The notes below the pieces were generated by a model. It did no database searches. It was not told the origin of the DNA and was given only the letters and a program-made list of their open reading frames with translations. A stretch of DNA of 64,000 nucleotides, taken from positions 4,277,001 through 4,341,000 of the forward strand of contig CM029120.1 in the NCBI GenBank assembly GCA_016859345.1, written 5' to 3'. Source of the DNA: Istiophorus platypterus (lineage: Eukaryota > Chordata > Actinopteri > Istiophoriformes > Istiophoridae). The stretch's first letter is position 1, and each line of letters begins with the position of its first letter. The position numbers were made by a program, and so were the translations under genes. This document shows positions 36,837 to 50,550 of the stretch, piece by piece.

Positions 36837-38089
36837 TTATCACAGTTTGATAGTGCAGTCCTTTGCAGGGTTTTGGATAAGTATTCCAAACATCTACTTA
36901 AAGGTGTTGAAAACTTATTGGTTGATTCTGGATGACAATCTTCTGCCAAAATTAGAATAGTTCTGGTAATTTGACATGAAAGAAATCTCATCTCTGCAGT
37001 CTTGTCTGGGCTCTTCTAGTGGATGGGGCAGAATGTGATTGCGATTGATGGGTTATTGGATCATAGTGTCAGACCACTGCCCAATAAATAAGACTGTATG
37101 ATCATATGGAAATACTCAGGACTTGAAACCAAGTTGGTTTTTTTTTTAGGAGCTTCAACTAAAACTAAAAAAGCTTTAACTTGTGGTACATGATTCATCA
37201 ATGATGAAAAATTCACATTCTCAGGATGATCACGCTTTCGGGTCACTTGGAGGATTCCGTGGGCCTCTCCATTAAACAATATTTCATGAACTTATGACAT
37301 GTTGAATGTAAAACTGAACCTGCAAGCTAATCACTGCACAGCTCCGACAAACATAGTCAAGTAAAGAGGTGCAATACTCCCCTGTCAGGCAGTGAAACGA
37401 AAAGAAGAAATTCTCCCAAAATGAAAAAAATTCCTCCAGAAATGTTCAAGCACTTCAAAGTTGGCCTTACTCTGCTGTAAAGACAAAACAGTGTTTGAGT
37501 AAATACAGTTATTTATCTGCAAGAATGGTGACAAACCTAAACTTGTGACTGCAGATAACCCCAAAGACTTTAAACAGAGCACCTTTCACTAGACACCTCA
37601 TACTATCGTAAACGTACACACTTCTTGTGCGCTAAGATTTTAAGAACGCTCAGAATTTTACACCAATCAGATTTAGCTTCCTCCAATTTGAAAGAGCAGT
37701 GGTTGTTCACTAGGTGCAGGTCAAACACGTGAAAGGAAATCGTGTCTGGATGGAAACAAAATGTGAGAATGAACTTTTACTTTTACTCATACTGGATCAC
37801 ATCATTTAAAACTAGAATGGCACCAGGTAGAGCGCATGTCTCCAACAAGGCCAGACGATCCCACATGTCCGTCCAGCTCTTATAATCGAAAATATAAAAA
37901 GGGAAGAGGAAAATAGGCTGATAACAAATGATTTATTCATCATAAAACACAGTAAGTACAACTTTCTGTGTAATGTGGTTTCAGCATTTTCTTCCAGTAG
38001 GTCCAGACTATTATCTGGACCCAAACCAAGTGGCGCAGACTCATAGATCTCGACCCCATAACTATGTCTGCTTCTTTTTATATCAAGAT
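36837..38089. other. Non-coding stretch, nothing recognised
   Basis: No recognisable exon or repeat. A T9 run lies at about 37138-37148. Confidence 0.45.
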
Positions 38090-38320
38090 CCATACATTAT
38101 TTCCTGAGAAAATGCCGAAAGATGCCCTATCTGGCAATGTTAAGGAGAGTGATGAAAAATTCCTGGATCCGCACCAACATTTAATGGGTGCCTTCCCTGG
38201 CCCCGTGCCCCATCCTTTCACTCAAGTTCAGTGCAAACCAGTTCTACGCTTTCTTGTGTAGTCCTGTTGACAAAACAGACACGGGTGAGAACCAGAACAT
38301 CCTTGGAAGGAGGTAAAAAT
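38090..38320 (-). repeat. CTCCnCCAAGGAGGTTA fish repeat, reverse copy
   Basis: Reads on the + strand as GAAAATGCCGAAAGATGCCC, then CTGGATCCGCACCAACATTT, GTGCCTTCCCTGGCCCC, AGTCCTGTTGACAAAACAGA and finally CTTGGAAGGAGGTAAAAATG. This is the reverse complement of the family at 23600-24285. The inner, GGTGG-type consensus region is diverged. Confidence 0.65.
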
Positions 38321-38324
38321 GATT

Positions 38325-38620
38325 TACAAATTAATTCATCTTAATTAAACGAATAATTGACTGCATTAGGGCAAGGTGACATTGGCCTGAGGAATGAATG
38401 CGATTCTTTCCCCTGTAATTGAAAGTTTTACTTAATTCAGATTAAGCTCTCTGAGTCACACATCTGGGCTTTCAGGGATATTTGTTCCCAGGGAAGTGGT
38501 GACCTCCTCCTTTGAGGCTGCTAACAGCCCTCGTGTGTGCTTTTGTGATAACGTCAAAAGGCAGACAGTGTCCCATATATTTCAACCAGGCCCCAGTGAC
38601 TCGGCGCACAAGCCACTCTG
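38325..38620. other. Candidate conserved non-coding element
   Basis: Dense homeodomain-type words (TTAATTAAAC, GTAATTGAAAG, TAATTCAGATTAAGC) in a repeat-free block directly after the reverse fish repeat. No reading frame of note. This is one of the more CNE-like stretches here, judged by eye. Confidence 0.35.
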
Positions 38621-39110
38621 AAAACTGAGGGAAGAATAAATTATTGGACAATTGCTTTACTCACCAAGCACAATATCCAATAGCAATATAGAAATATGTC
38701 TTGTTGACAGAGTTATGTATTTTCGAGGTTTTGGCTGTGATGAGTAACTGGGTACATGACATGAATTTGGTGGAGGGATTAAAGGATTTGGATGAAAAAA
38801 AAAGTAAGACATTATGGAATTCATACTTCCCTAGCTACCTGGATTCAGACAAGTGTGGAAAGAGACGTGTTAGAAAGCGAAGCACTGGAGCATAGGAACA
38901 TCAGTGCAAGGCTCAAAGCTTCATACGTGTGTGTGCGTGTGTGTGTGAGTATGTGTGAATGTATCCACGGGATTTGTGTGGGGGTTGTGCACCGCTGCAC
39001 ATTCGTGCCTGACTCATTCAAAAAAGCCAAACAAATTCAAACCCGGGACAGACCGAGACAGACCGAGATGGACGGACAGACAGCAGAGGACCGAGTGAGC
39101 CAGGGATGGA
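38621..39110. other. Non-coding stretch with TG- and GACAGACC-rich words
   Basis: TG-rich at 38926-38950 and an imperfect GACAGACCGA repeat at 39045-39082, leading into the pentanucleotide array. The 168-codon frame across 38792-39298 passes straight through these repeats and is not credible. Confidence 0.5.
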
Positions 39111-39177
39111 TCCAGTCCAGTCCAGTCCAGTCCAGCCCAGCCCAGCCCAGTCCAGCCCAGCCCAGCCCAGCCCAGCC
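39111..39177. repeat. (TCCAG/CCCAG)n pentanucleotide array
   Basis: About thirteen five-base units, beginning as TCCAG and changing to CCCAG. On the minus strand this reads as repeated GGGCT, so it contains several runs of four closely spaced GGG tracts. Confidence 0.95.
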
Positions 39178-40079
39178 CTCCTGTACGATGCCTGCCCATG
39201 TGTCTCTGGCAGACAAATTATCAGGTAAACAGCCAATAAGTTGCAAAAACTGCAGCAGGGCTAAAGTGCATCTAAATGTGATTTTTTTTTTTTTTTAACT
39301 ACGATGAATGTTTCTGGCAGGCATAGTGTTTTTATTACATACAGTATGAAATTTAGTTGCGGGACCTGCTGGCAGCTTCCAGTCCTTCACTTGCGGATGA
39401 AAGAGGTGGCAGACTTGTCTTTTTCCTCAGATCAATCATCAAAAAATTCTACGTTTTTCATCCAAAATCACAAGAGGTGGCTCGCTGCGGTGTGCGCAGA
39501 GCGAGTTGTGTTACCGTTTGTTGTCCCTCCTGCTCCTGTACATACAACTTTACTGAGGAAAATCGTGTTTTGACAGACCAAGGAGCTTATAAGAGCATCA
39601 GTCAATTCAATTAAATTTAAATCAAACAGCAGCATTCATATAAGTAAGTGCAGCTGAAGTACTTTACAGGTGACGGCAATAAATGTTCGACTATAAATAA
39701 AATAAAGCAATGGGATATTAATGCATAGTGCTTGTGTGGTAGGCATCAGATGTATGTGTGTATGTTTGTGCAGATGAGTGAGTGTATTTGCAGGCAGATG
39801 GATTAAACAGAGTAGGGGGGAGCCTCCAGAGCGCCCTGACCCCGAGACCTCTGGTGTTCTTAAACTTTGCTCACCTCTGTGTTACTGGAAAGTAACGCGA
39901 TGCCGCCCTGCAGAGGTCGCTGGCCTGCAGCGATGGTGCTGGATGCAAGAGGAGAGTTTCATGTTTTGTTTTGTTTTGTTCCTAGTGGTTTACATCCATT
40001 TAAATCCATTTACATTTCATTTGCAAATCACTGTGCTACATACTGGAGGGATGGAGCATCAGCCTGCTTAAGGTATTCC
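39178..40079. other. Non-coding stretch, nothing recognised
   Basis: A T14 run is at 39283-39296. Short frames without recognisable domains. Confidence 0.45.
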
Positions 40080-42375
<2,296 letters not shown>

Positions 42376-42850
42376 TGCCCTTCACTTTTTCTGAAGCACT
42401 TTGAGAGAATTTGTGTACGCGTCTGTGCGTCTTGGCCTATCTCCCCGTTGTTCGTGTTGGTTCACGGTAATCTGAATGAATAATTAATTTGGCTGTGAAC
42501 CAGTTATAAATGAGAGGTTTGGTTTTCCTTTTGCTGAACTACAAATGTGCTTTGATGTTACGCACCAAGGCTGACTAAGAGCAAAAGGAATAAAAATAGA
42601 AGAGAGCTCCGTTACAGCAGGTTCAATGACTGCGCTCCCTACAGAGGATTTTAGAGAGGGAGAGGATTTGAAGCTAATCCGACCGACAGAGTGCACTATG
42701 AATGAGGACGACGGAGTGATCCCTGCTGCATCTCAGAAAAGTTGCTCAATGACACTGCTGTCAGAAGCCCTTAACTGATCAAACTGGCAAATTGGCATTT
42801 AAGGCCAGCTGTATTTATAGAAGCCGTAAGCCTGATACAGACTGACAGAG
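42376..42850. other. Candidate conserved non-coding element
   Basis: A long repeat-free block with TGAATGAATAATTAATTTGG, GCTAATCCGACCGACAGAG and GGCAAATTGGCATTTAAGG. Frames are short. It resembles developmental enhancer CNEs in composition; no comparison could be run. Confidence 0.3.
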
Positions 42851-42906
42851 ACGAGCCTGCATCCGGATGGACAGTGATTTTTGCAAATCTCCTACATTAG
42901 TAACAA

Positions 42907-42923
42907 CCCCCCCCCCCCCCCCC
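42907..42923. repeat. C17 homopolymer
   Basis: Seventeen consecutive C after AACAA; G-tract on the minus strand. Confidence 0.9.
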
Positions 42924-43665
42924 GAGGCACAATATAAGACCAAGCCTTTGCTTTTGTCAGCTGAAACCTGTATAGCTGTAATTCTGTTTACATTAAAAAT
43001 AAAACAAGATGTTTATCTTCCACTCCCAGGCATGTGGTCCAAGACATCAAACTTCATTTTCAAATGAGAACCTACAATTTAAATGATTTTCAGCCGATAA
43101 CTGTGGTATAAAAAGGCTGCCCATATTCCTATGGATTTAGAGAAAACCTTTACAAACTCCAACGGTACGATATCTTCAGCTCCTTGAAAGTGAGAGAATT
43201 CTTTTTTTTTCCTGGTTTCATCAAATGCATTAAATTAAGGGCGACCTGATATGGTATGGGTTTTTTCGCCGTTGAAGAAAAAAACCTCCCTCACACAGAT
43301 AACTGTTCCTGTGCCATATAGAATTCCTCACATATTCAACTGAGGCTGGATAATTATAAGGTCCACAGGACAAACTGAAACACTGTGAATGTTAATGAGT
43401 CATGCAGTTGTTGGCGACCTAACCTAGCCTCCTCTCATTGTCTTCATGTGCCTGAATATTCTTTTCTGAACATCTGTTTTTGAGAACTGTTGAAAATTAA
43501 ATAAAACCTAATTCGTTTATGCTCTGTGCATCAAATGGCATCAGACACTTCTTGAACCTTCTGTGTTCAAGTATCGGGTACTACTCTAACAAACACCATC
43601 ATTCCTCGAATGTAGAATATGCTGGGCAATAATCTTCTGCAGGTGTTGTAAAAGTATAAAACAAC
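42924..43665. other. Non-coding stretch, nothing recognised
   Basis: AT-rich; no recognisable feature. Confidence 0.5.
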
Positions 43666-43669
43666 GAAG

Positions 43670-43850
43670 CAGGAGGCCCTAGTTTTCAGAGGGCCCGCCC
43701 TATACACGGTGGGTCCCAGGTCAATTTCCGACTCTGTTGGAGTCAGTGTTGCATCCGTCAGCAGCCATGTGCCCTGTCAAAGCGTCCTCAGAAAAGACAC
43801 TTACCTCACAGCTTGTAGGTCGCCCTGGATGAAAGTGTCAAACTCATGGT
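43670..43850 (+). repeat. tRNA-derived SINE-like repeat
   Basis: GGTCCCAGGTCAATTTCCGA (43712-43731) resembles a tRNA B box with its flank. CATGTGCCCTGTCAAAGCGT, then AAAAGACACTTACCTCACAG, then TGTAGGTCGCCCTGGATGAA follow in the order of common teleost SINEs (usual tail GTCGCTTTGGATAAAAGCGT). The A box is not convincing and no flanking target duplication was identified. Confidence 0.5.
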
Positions 43851-44930
43851 TTAAACGTAGCAGACACAAAGGAGTATTAAAAATGACAACTTCTCTTTAA
43901 CAGTGTATGGAGTCCACAGCTACGCAGCGCCCAGCTGTGGTGAAAGGCTATGATGAGCCACAGGCAGACTCAGTCATGATGATGGTACCGTTATTGCTCT
44001 GGCCTCACACCTCCTACCCCTCAATGCCTCAGCCCTTGACACCCATCACCCCGAGTTGCTATCAAAGTCTGACACTGATGATACGTTTCCTGGGCAGGGG
44101 ATCCTGGGAATAGACCTTATCCATCATCCTGTTCCCCTCTAATAAAATCCTCTGCCGGAAAAACACAACAGCACAGGGCACTGGAAAAAGAGTTTTTAAA
44201 CCATCTATGTTTCAAGGATAACTAGCTCTCAGTAACCGCGTATGGAGCTACGGGCGTGCTGAAGTCATTAAAGGCCAAAAACTACCACAAAAAAGTAAAG
44301 AGGAAAACACTGAAGTAATAAATTGTTGTCACTAAACTCCACTGGGAAATCCTCCTCCTCCTCACTTAAAAGAAGGAAGGAGGAGAGTGTTAACGACGGA
44401 GCATGGATTTGGTCTCGCTCCTCACGATGGGGGCTGCTTTAATGAAACATGCAGATGAACCCATTGCTGAGGTCTAAAATTTTTACAGCGTGCTCACTGA
44501 ACTGCCACTGAACTTTTGATTAAATCTCAGGGGGGGACCTTTTTTAAAATCTTTGGGAAAACTTTCTGAGAACTTCCTGGAAGCCACATTGGAAAGATAT
44601 GCAAATTCTTTAGGAGGGTGTGAAATGTTAGTTTTGTTTGGAAAGTGGTACATTTTGCTCTGGTAAATAAAGTATTAATTAACTAAAAGTCTGGAGGTCC
44701 ACTAGCTAGTTCTTGAGGCTCCAAATGTATTTATATGCTTACACCAAAAAAGTGAAAAACATACGGATGATTCTGCTATTGGCACAGCCTTACCAGGGGC
44801 TATGGTAGAAATATAGGGTTTCCATGAGATTACAGTAAAGGTAGGGCCATGGCGTCACTGTAATTAAAAAAAAGTGTTTAGCCTGGGAAAAACACAAATG
44901 CCCTCCAGAACTTTCATGGCAATTTGCATA
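43851..44930. other. Non-coding stretch, nothing recognised
   Basis: No recognisable exon or repeat family. A G7 run lies at 44531-44537. Confidence 0.45.
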
Positions 44931-44934
44931 CCAT

Positions 44935-45130
44935 CCATTTTATCCACCCGTCCATCCATCCGTCCGTCCATTTTTCACAGCTTATTCTAGTCACATTGGC
45001 TGCAGGCTTAACAAGTTAGCCCGGACATCCTCTTCCATGGCCACCCCCTCTAGGTCTTCCTGGAGGGGATCTCAAGGCAATCCCAGGCCAGATGGGATAT
45101 ATATAACCTCCATCCTGCATGTTCTGCAAG
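44935..45130 (+). mobile_element. Fish retroelement 3'-region fragment
   Basis: After a (CCAT/CCGT)n-rich stretch (44936-44972), GGCTGCAGGCTTAACAAGTT, then CCCGGACATCCTCTTCCATG, CTCTAGGTCTTCCTGGAGGG and CCAGGCCAGATGGGATATAT match a sequence widely dispersed in teleosts next to LINE ends. I cannot say which clade. The match fades after about 45130. Confidence 0.55.
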
Positions 45131-45875
45131 TCCAAGAACTGGTGTCTATCAGTGGAACAAAAGGTACAGCAACTTGTCATAGCGCCTTCCAGAGACGTGA
45201 GCTCTTCACAATTTTTCTAAAGCCAAAATATACCACATTTGGGTGGTTGTGAGAGAAGGCAAGGGTATGTGTGACGTATATTTCCTTTTATACCCATGTC
45301 TTCATGGACCAGGAGCAAGCAGCCAAAAATTTGAGACCATGCGACAGTATACACCGAGGAAAACATGCTGTGAAATACTTGAACATATCCATTAATGCAG
45401 ACACCTAATGTAGTGGAAACCATGTGCATGCACACTGTCCATGACCATATCCCCTTTGAAGTATACATGAAATATTAAGGGTGATGCCAGCCGACCTGCA
45501 AAGGAAACTAATTTCAACTGCTCATATTTGCAATCCCATTTGTTCATTGTCCAATAAAAGCCCAGAGCTCATGACAGTAGATAACGCAAACCTACCGCTA
45601 AATTGAAAGTTTAACCTTCATGCTCCCCTTGGGAAAAGAATATTTGCATATTAGATGATGCCATACATCATGTTCAGTGTTGGCATTTTAGTCAAACAGT
45701 GGCAAACTGGGGTAGAGAGAAAGGAAAACAGCTTTTATATTTTTTTTTGGTACAACAGAAAATTTTTTGACTTGGCAATGGTACTCAAGGAAAAGTAAAA
45801 GAGGTTGCAAGTAAAAATAAATCAGAATTCATCCTCACGTATGTCTATGAATAATTCAACGAGACCACAGTCCTT
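45131..45875. other. Non-coding stretch, nothing recognised
   Basis: No recognisable feature. Confidence 0.45.
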
Positions 45876-45879
45876 TTTG

Positions 45880-46745
45880 TGATTTTTGCTTCTGGGGAAT
45901 CAGCACCCTTCTACACATATCTGGGTTGACTGTGTTGATTTATTATCAATTTCATCCTCTGACAACCCCGCATATACACAGTAAATTTCTGAGAATCTGC
46001 CCATTCGTTTATGAGAGACCTTGTCAGAGATCAAAGTGTCAGATTTTAGACTGATGGCGGCGCTTGACAAGAGGTCGGCGGGGGAGGTAAGACGGTCATT
46101 AGGAATCATTCTCTGGGAACCGTGATCAATACCAATTTTCACAACTGCCTCACTTGTAGATTTCATTGGACCATACCATTAGAAGGACCATTAGAGGGTC
46201 ACGACGAAATGATCAACTGATTTGCCGTCACTTTGACCCGTCTCCTAGCGGGATAAAAAAAAGAATTGTCTGTTGTATAGATAAACCGGGTTAAGGTAGC
46301 CATGATATTTTTGGTTTGTAATATTTTGCCCATAAGTGGGTCCGCAATCCACCCATGACACAGAAGAAAGGCTTTTTTCTAAGCACATACAGCAGTTGGT
46401 TGGGTTTAATCGAGCTTTTAGAGCCCAAATGCACAAACTCTCAAAGTATCAACACAGTCTGCCATATAGGACTTGCCATAGAAACGTAATGAAATTAGTA
46501 TTTGTGTTGTCAAATCAGGCTAGCCAGAGAATGGGAGCCATCCGGGGTTAAAATAAGATTATATGCTTTCCAAACAGCAGATTGAGAGGTGTGCTGCAAT
46601 GCATTAGGGGTGCTTTCGTCCATTAGATGCCACAGGAGATTTTTGAAAAAAAAATCTTTTAATAATGATAACTGTGCATAATTGAGGAGGCTGGGAGCTA
46701 ATGGCTCAAGTGTTAATACCACTATCAGAGCTGCATTTTAATGAT
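45880..46745. other. Candidate conserved non-coding cluster
   Basis: Two adjoining blocks, about 45880-46250 and 46290-46745, split by a short A-rich piece near 46255. Both are repeat-free and rich in AT-type factor sites (ACGTAATGAAATTAG, CATAATTGAGGAGG, GCATTTTAATGATG). Frames are at most 88 codons and unrecognised. By eye this is the strongest enhancer-like region of the window. Confidence 0.35.
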
Positions 46746-46984
46746 GTACATGGAATAAGTATTTGAATCCTCGAAGGCCAAAGCACCGAACATGCAGGCC
46801 ATTTCATGCTGTTAATTCTTTATAGACACCCTCAGATGCATAAACATCAGACAGTGAGCAGAGATGTGCTCAAGATTGGCTGTCTCATCGTGGACGTATT
46901 AGTGGCTACAAGGCACAGGCTCAGGTAACCAAGGGGTCAGAGCCACTGTTTGAAGTGACTGTTGAACATTTCTTCTTGGGAAGT

Positions 46985-47165
46985 CAACAGAGTGACCACA
47001 AAGAGACATAAAACAACCAGAAAAGAGACAGAAAACAACCACAAGGACACACAAAAAAACAACCACAGGACACAAAGTAACTACTAGAAGATACAAAACA
47101 ACCTATAAGACATGTGAAATGAACAAAAGACAGTGAATAACTACAAAGACACAAAAAAACACTGT
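46985..47165. repeat. Degenerate minisatellite, ACAAAGAGACA/AAACAACC units
   Basis: Loose copies of an about 20-30 base unit (ACCACAAAGAGACATAAAAC, ACCAGAAAAGAGACAGAAAA, ACCACAAGGACACACAAAA) of a type common in fish. The units diverge progressively to the right. Confidence 0.75.
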
Positions 47166-48500
47166 GCAACTGCATTGATTGTGGTTGTTTTGTATGGCTT
47201 TCCATCTTGCTCCTGTGTAGGGGGGTTGGGGAACCTATTTTCTCATATTCCATCTGCATCTGAGGAGGAATTACAAACAGCCAGGGAGCCTGTAAAGTAC
47301 ATACTACAGTTTTTGGGATTTAGTCCACAAAGCGGCAGAGCTTTAGTCCACCCGAGGACACAGTGACAGGTGCATGGGAGAAGACTGTAGAGAGATAAGG
47401 AAAAAAAAAGAAGAAGAAGAAAAAAAAAAGCTGCCGCAGACTGTCGGCCGAACCAAACAAAACCAGCATCGTTATTAGGAACAGTGTTTTGCCGTCGAGA
47501 CCTCGGTTGTATCTCAGTGTTTCTGGCATTCATTCAGAGTTTAGTTCATCCGCAACAGCAGGAGCGGTGCTGGAGCTGCCCGAGTCCGAGATTCTTTATC
47601 AAATACTAAACCCCCGAGCAGCACCAAGATTTCTCATTTTCCCGAATTTTGATGGAAAAGCACTTGAGAGGGCATTAGTTTAAACTTATTTTTCGATCAG
47701 ACATTATGTTCACACACGTCGAGTATTCGTTGTTTCACGTTGCCCTAAGACAGTTTTATTTTTCGCCACAGTTAAACTATACAGCTCAAGTTGTGCTACC
47801 ACTGACCGAAAAGTAAAGTGTAAAAGAAGGAGAGTTCGTAGCAGGTATTATTATATCGTAGAGGTATTAATTAGGCTGCAATTCAGCCAGGGTTCCTGAA
47901 AGTAATTAAAAATTAGCAATCGCACTCTGCCACGAATAGTATTTTATAATCCAATTTTCACCTGAATTTGTTCTTATTGATTTTTTTTCCAGCCAAATTT
48001 AATCAGTTTCACATTATTAAAAATGAATTTAACTCAAAATAAATATTTTTTTTAAATAACAATTAGCTCTAAAGATGAAACAAGAAGTATGAAAACAAAT
48101 AACATCATCCTTAGAGACAAATGTTTTAAAGGGTACAATGATATACATAATATTTCACAGAATAGTGTAAAATCCAATGACTTGATTTGAGTTTAGTGGC
48201 ACATTATCAAGAACTGTTTAGCTGTAAGAGTCTCTTTTAAAAAATAATAATATGCATTCAGGTTGGGTTTGTGAGAGTATTTTCATCTGTAAACCCTGTG
48301 GCAGCTTGAATCTGTGTCAAAGGATTTTGCAAATTCCTGACTGCTGATGCTCGTCGCCAAATTGTTGCATTTCCAGTGGACAGGTGTTAGCGATTCTGAG
48401 AGGGCTGCAATCTGAAGGCGATCCTGAAACTCTGGATTAATAAATCTTAATTACAGCAGTCCTTTGATCTTATTATATCAGTGCTATGTGACAGTGTGAC
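47166..48500. other. Non-coding stretch, nothing recognised
   Basis: An A/AAG tract lies at 47400-47430. The frame 47489-47683 (64 codons) is GC-balanced but unrecognised. 47930-48260 is strongly AT-rich. Confidence 0.4.
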
Positions 48501-48559
<59 letters not shown>

Positions 48560-48602
48560 TATACAGATATAATGCACACACACACACACACATATATGCA
48601 TG

Positions 48603-48651
<49 letters not shown>

Positions 48652-48656
48652 GCATG

Positions 48657-48699
<43 letters not shown>

Positions 48700-48704
48700 G
48701 CATG

Positions 48705-48746
<42 letters not shown>

Positions 48747-48776
48747 TGTATACACACACACACACACACATACATG

Positions 48777-48832
<56 letters not shown>
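48501..48832. repeat. Long compound (TA)n(CA)n microsatellite with repeated spacers
   Basis: A TA run (48501-48537) passes into CA arrays that are broken five times by ATATGCATGTATA-type spacers near 48592, 48647, 48696, 48740 and 48770. The last CA array ends at 48832 directly against transposon sequence. Many open frames cross it and are meaningless. Confidence 0.97.
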
Positions 48833-48834
<2 letters not shown>

Positions 48835-50283
48835 ATTTTAAGCAAGATCACTTTTTGTTTCAGTCTTTTACAGTTTCCAAAAAACATAAAAGGGAAAAGG
48901 ACGGGAATCATAAGGCTGGATGCCCTGCATGGTCACTACTTAGTAACACTCCCTTTAGAAAGTACCACGCTTTTTGTAGTAGAGTCTTTTCAATTCTGGT
49001 TGAGAGGATTTTCACCTATTCTTCTTTGCAAAAGGTTTCCATTTCTGAGAGATTCTTGAGCTATCCTGCACGCACTGCTCTTTTAAGGTCTGTCCACCGA
49101 GTTCCGATAACGTTTAGCTCGGGGGACTGCGAGGGTCGTGGCAAAACCTTCGGCTTGCGCCTCTTGAGGAAGTCCTCTGTGGATTTTGAGGTGTGTTTAG
49201 TATCATTATCCTGTTGTAGGAGCCATGCCCTTTTCATCTTCAGCTTTTTAACTTTTTTTTTCTTTTTTTAAATGGTGTAATATTTGCTTGCAGAAACCTG
49301 CTGATATTTCACTGAATCCATTCTTCCCTCTACCAGTGAAATGTTCCCCGTGCCACTGGCTGCCTAACAAGCCCGAAGCCCTGATCGATCTACCCCCATG
49401 CCTAACAGTGGGAGAGGTTATTCTTTTCATGAAATTCTGAACCCTTTTTTTTCTCTCTCTAAACATACCTTTGCTCACTGCAGCCAGAAATTTCTATTTG
49501 AACTCTATCAGTCCACGGGACTTGTTGCCAAAATACATCAGGCTCGTTTAGATGGTGCTTTGCAAACTTCTGAGGCTGAATTTATGTGTTGAGGATGCAG
49601 GGAAGGTTTTGTTCCGATGACTCTTCTGTAAAGGTCCTATTCGTGCAGGTGTCGCTGCATAGTACAGTTCACCACCACTCTAAAGTCTGCTGAATCTTCT
49701 AGTGAAGGTTTTTTGCAGTCAAACGGGGGTTTTGATTTGCCCTGTAGCAATCCTACAAGCAGTTCTCTCAGAGGGTTTTTTCTTGGTCTTCCACACCTCA
49801 ACTTGACCTCCACTGTTTCTTTTAACTGCCCTTCCTTAATTACATTACGAACTGAGGAAACAGCTGCCTGAAAACACTTTGCTATCTTCTTATAGCCTTC
49901 CCTGTTTTGTGGTGATCAAATTATTTTAATGTTTAGAGCACTTGGCAGCAGTTTAGAGGAGCCCATTGCTGCTGATTGTTGGGACAAGGTTTGGGGAGTC
50001 AAATCATTTAAAAAGCTTTGAAATTTGCATCAGCTTGGTAAAAGGAGAGCTCAAATCTCCTGGGGTGTCCAAACGTTTGTATGATGCTCCTTTATTCCTT
50101 TTTTCACCCTTCAAGTTCACTAAACCTGTCTAAAACAAAAATAAATACACTAATCTGGCTTAAAATGTTGAAAATATTGTTTCATGTTTAACTTTATGCC
50201 TTTTGGAGTGCAGTTCATCTTTCACTCGCTCAACTATTCACGGAAACTCTGCCCAGGGGTGCTCAAAGTCTCTCATGCCACTG
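48833..50283 (-). mobile_element. Tc1/mariner DNA transposon, reverse orientation, left end missing
   Basis: The + strand from about 48940 to 49990 is the antisense of a transposase gene of a widespread fish Tc1 family (CACTCCCTTTAGAAAGTACC, GTATCATTATCCTGTTGTAG, AAATGTTCCCCGTGCCACTG, TTGATTTGCCCTGTAGCAAT, GGAGCCCATTGCTGCTGATT). The right long terminal repeat runs about 50070-50283 and ends ATGCCACTG. Its inverted partner on the left begins only at AATATTTTAAGCAAGATCAC (48833), so its outer 100 or so bases are absent and the CA microsatellite sits there. The transposase is broken by frameshifts and stops. Confidence 0.85.
49248..49478 (-). pseudogene. Tc1 transposase pseudogene fragment
   Basis: The longest open minus-strand piece of the transposase in the element above. 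Its translation includes SPTVRHGGRSI, related to the conserved SPTVKHGGGSI-type segment between the catalytic aspartates, and the conserved GNI-like/EG region in altered form (GEHFTGRGK). The remaining parts, including the N-terminal DNA-binding domain about 49750-49990, are in other frames. Not functional. Confidence 0.7.
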
Positions 50284-50412
50284 TTTATATGTATGCATAT
50301 GTATTATCCAAATTATCTAAAATAAATAAATACATATATATATATTATCTACAATCTCCAGATAAAATAATTTATAAAATCAAGTGATATAAAAAATATA
50401 AATAGATACAAT

Positions 50413-50550
50413 TATGCTGTGACAATTCGTCAATGAATTATTTAGTCATTTGACAATAAAAAAAGTGATAACTGACTTATTGTTTTAGTCATTTTTTTAA
50501 GCAAAGGCTGCCAAATATCCTCAGCTTTCAGCTCTGATTCTTTACTTCCT
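50413..50550 (-). repeat. Diverged fragment of the GGGCTGCAAC fish MITE
   Basis: TGACAATTCGTCAATGAATT, GTTTTAGTCATTTTTTTAAG and GCAAAGGCTGCCAAATATCC parallel the inner part of the element at 54305-54625. No terminal repeat is left. Confidence 0.45.

Noticed and set aside
38792..39298. 168-codon + frame
   Set aside because: Runs through TG words, a GACAGACCGA repeat and the CCAG array; the Ser-Pro-Ala-Gln run is the repeat.
48541..48832. CRISPR-like pattern (regular repeats with spacers)
   Set aside because: Repeats are dinucleotides and the spacers are the conserved part; vertebrate microsatellite, not a CRISPR array.
48481..49271. Long frames (up to 223 codons) on both strands
   Set aside because: They are translations of CA/TG and TA repeats (His-Thr and Cys-Val runs) that continue into antisense transposon sequence.
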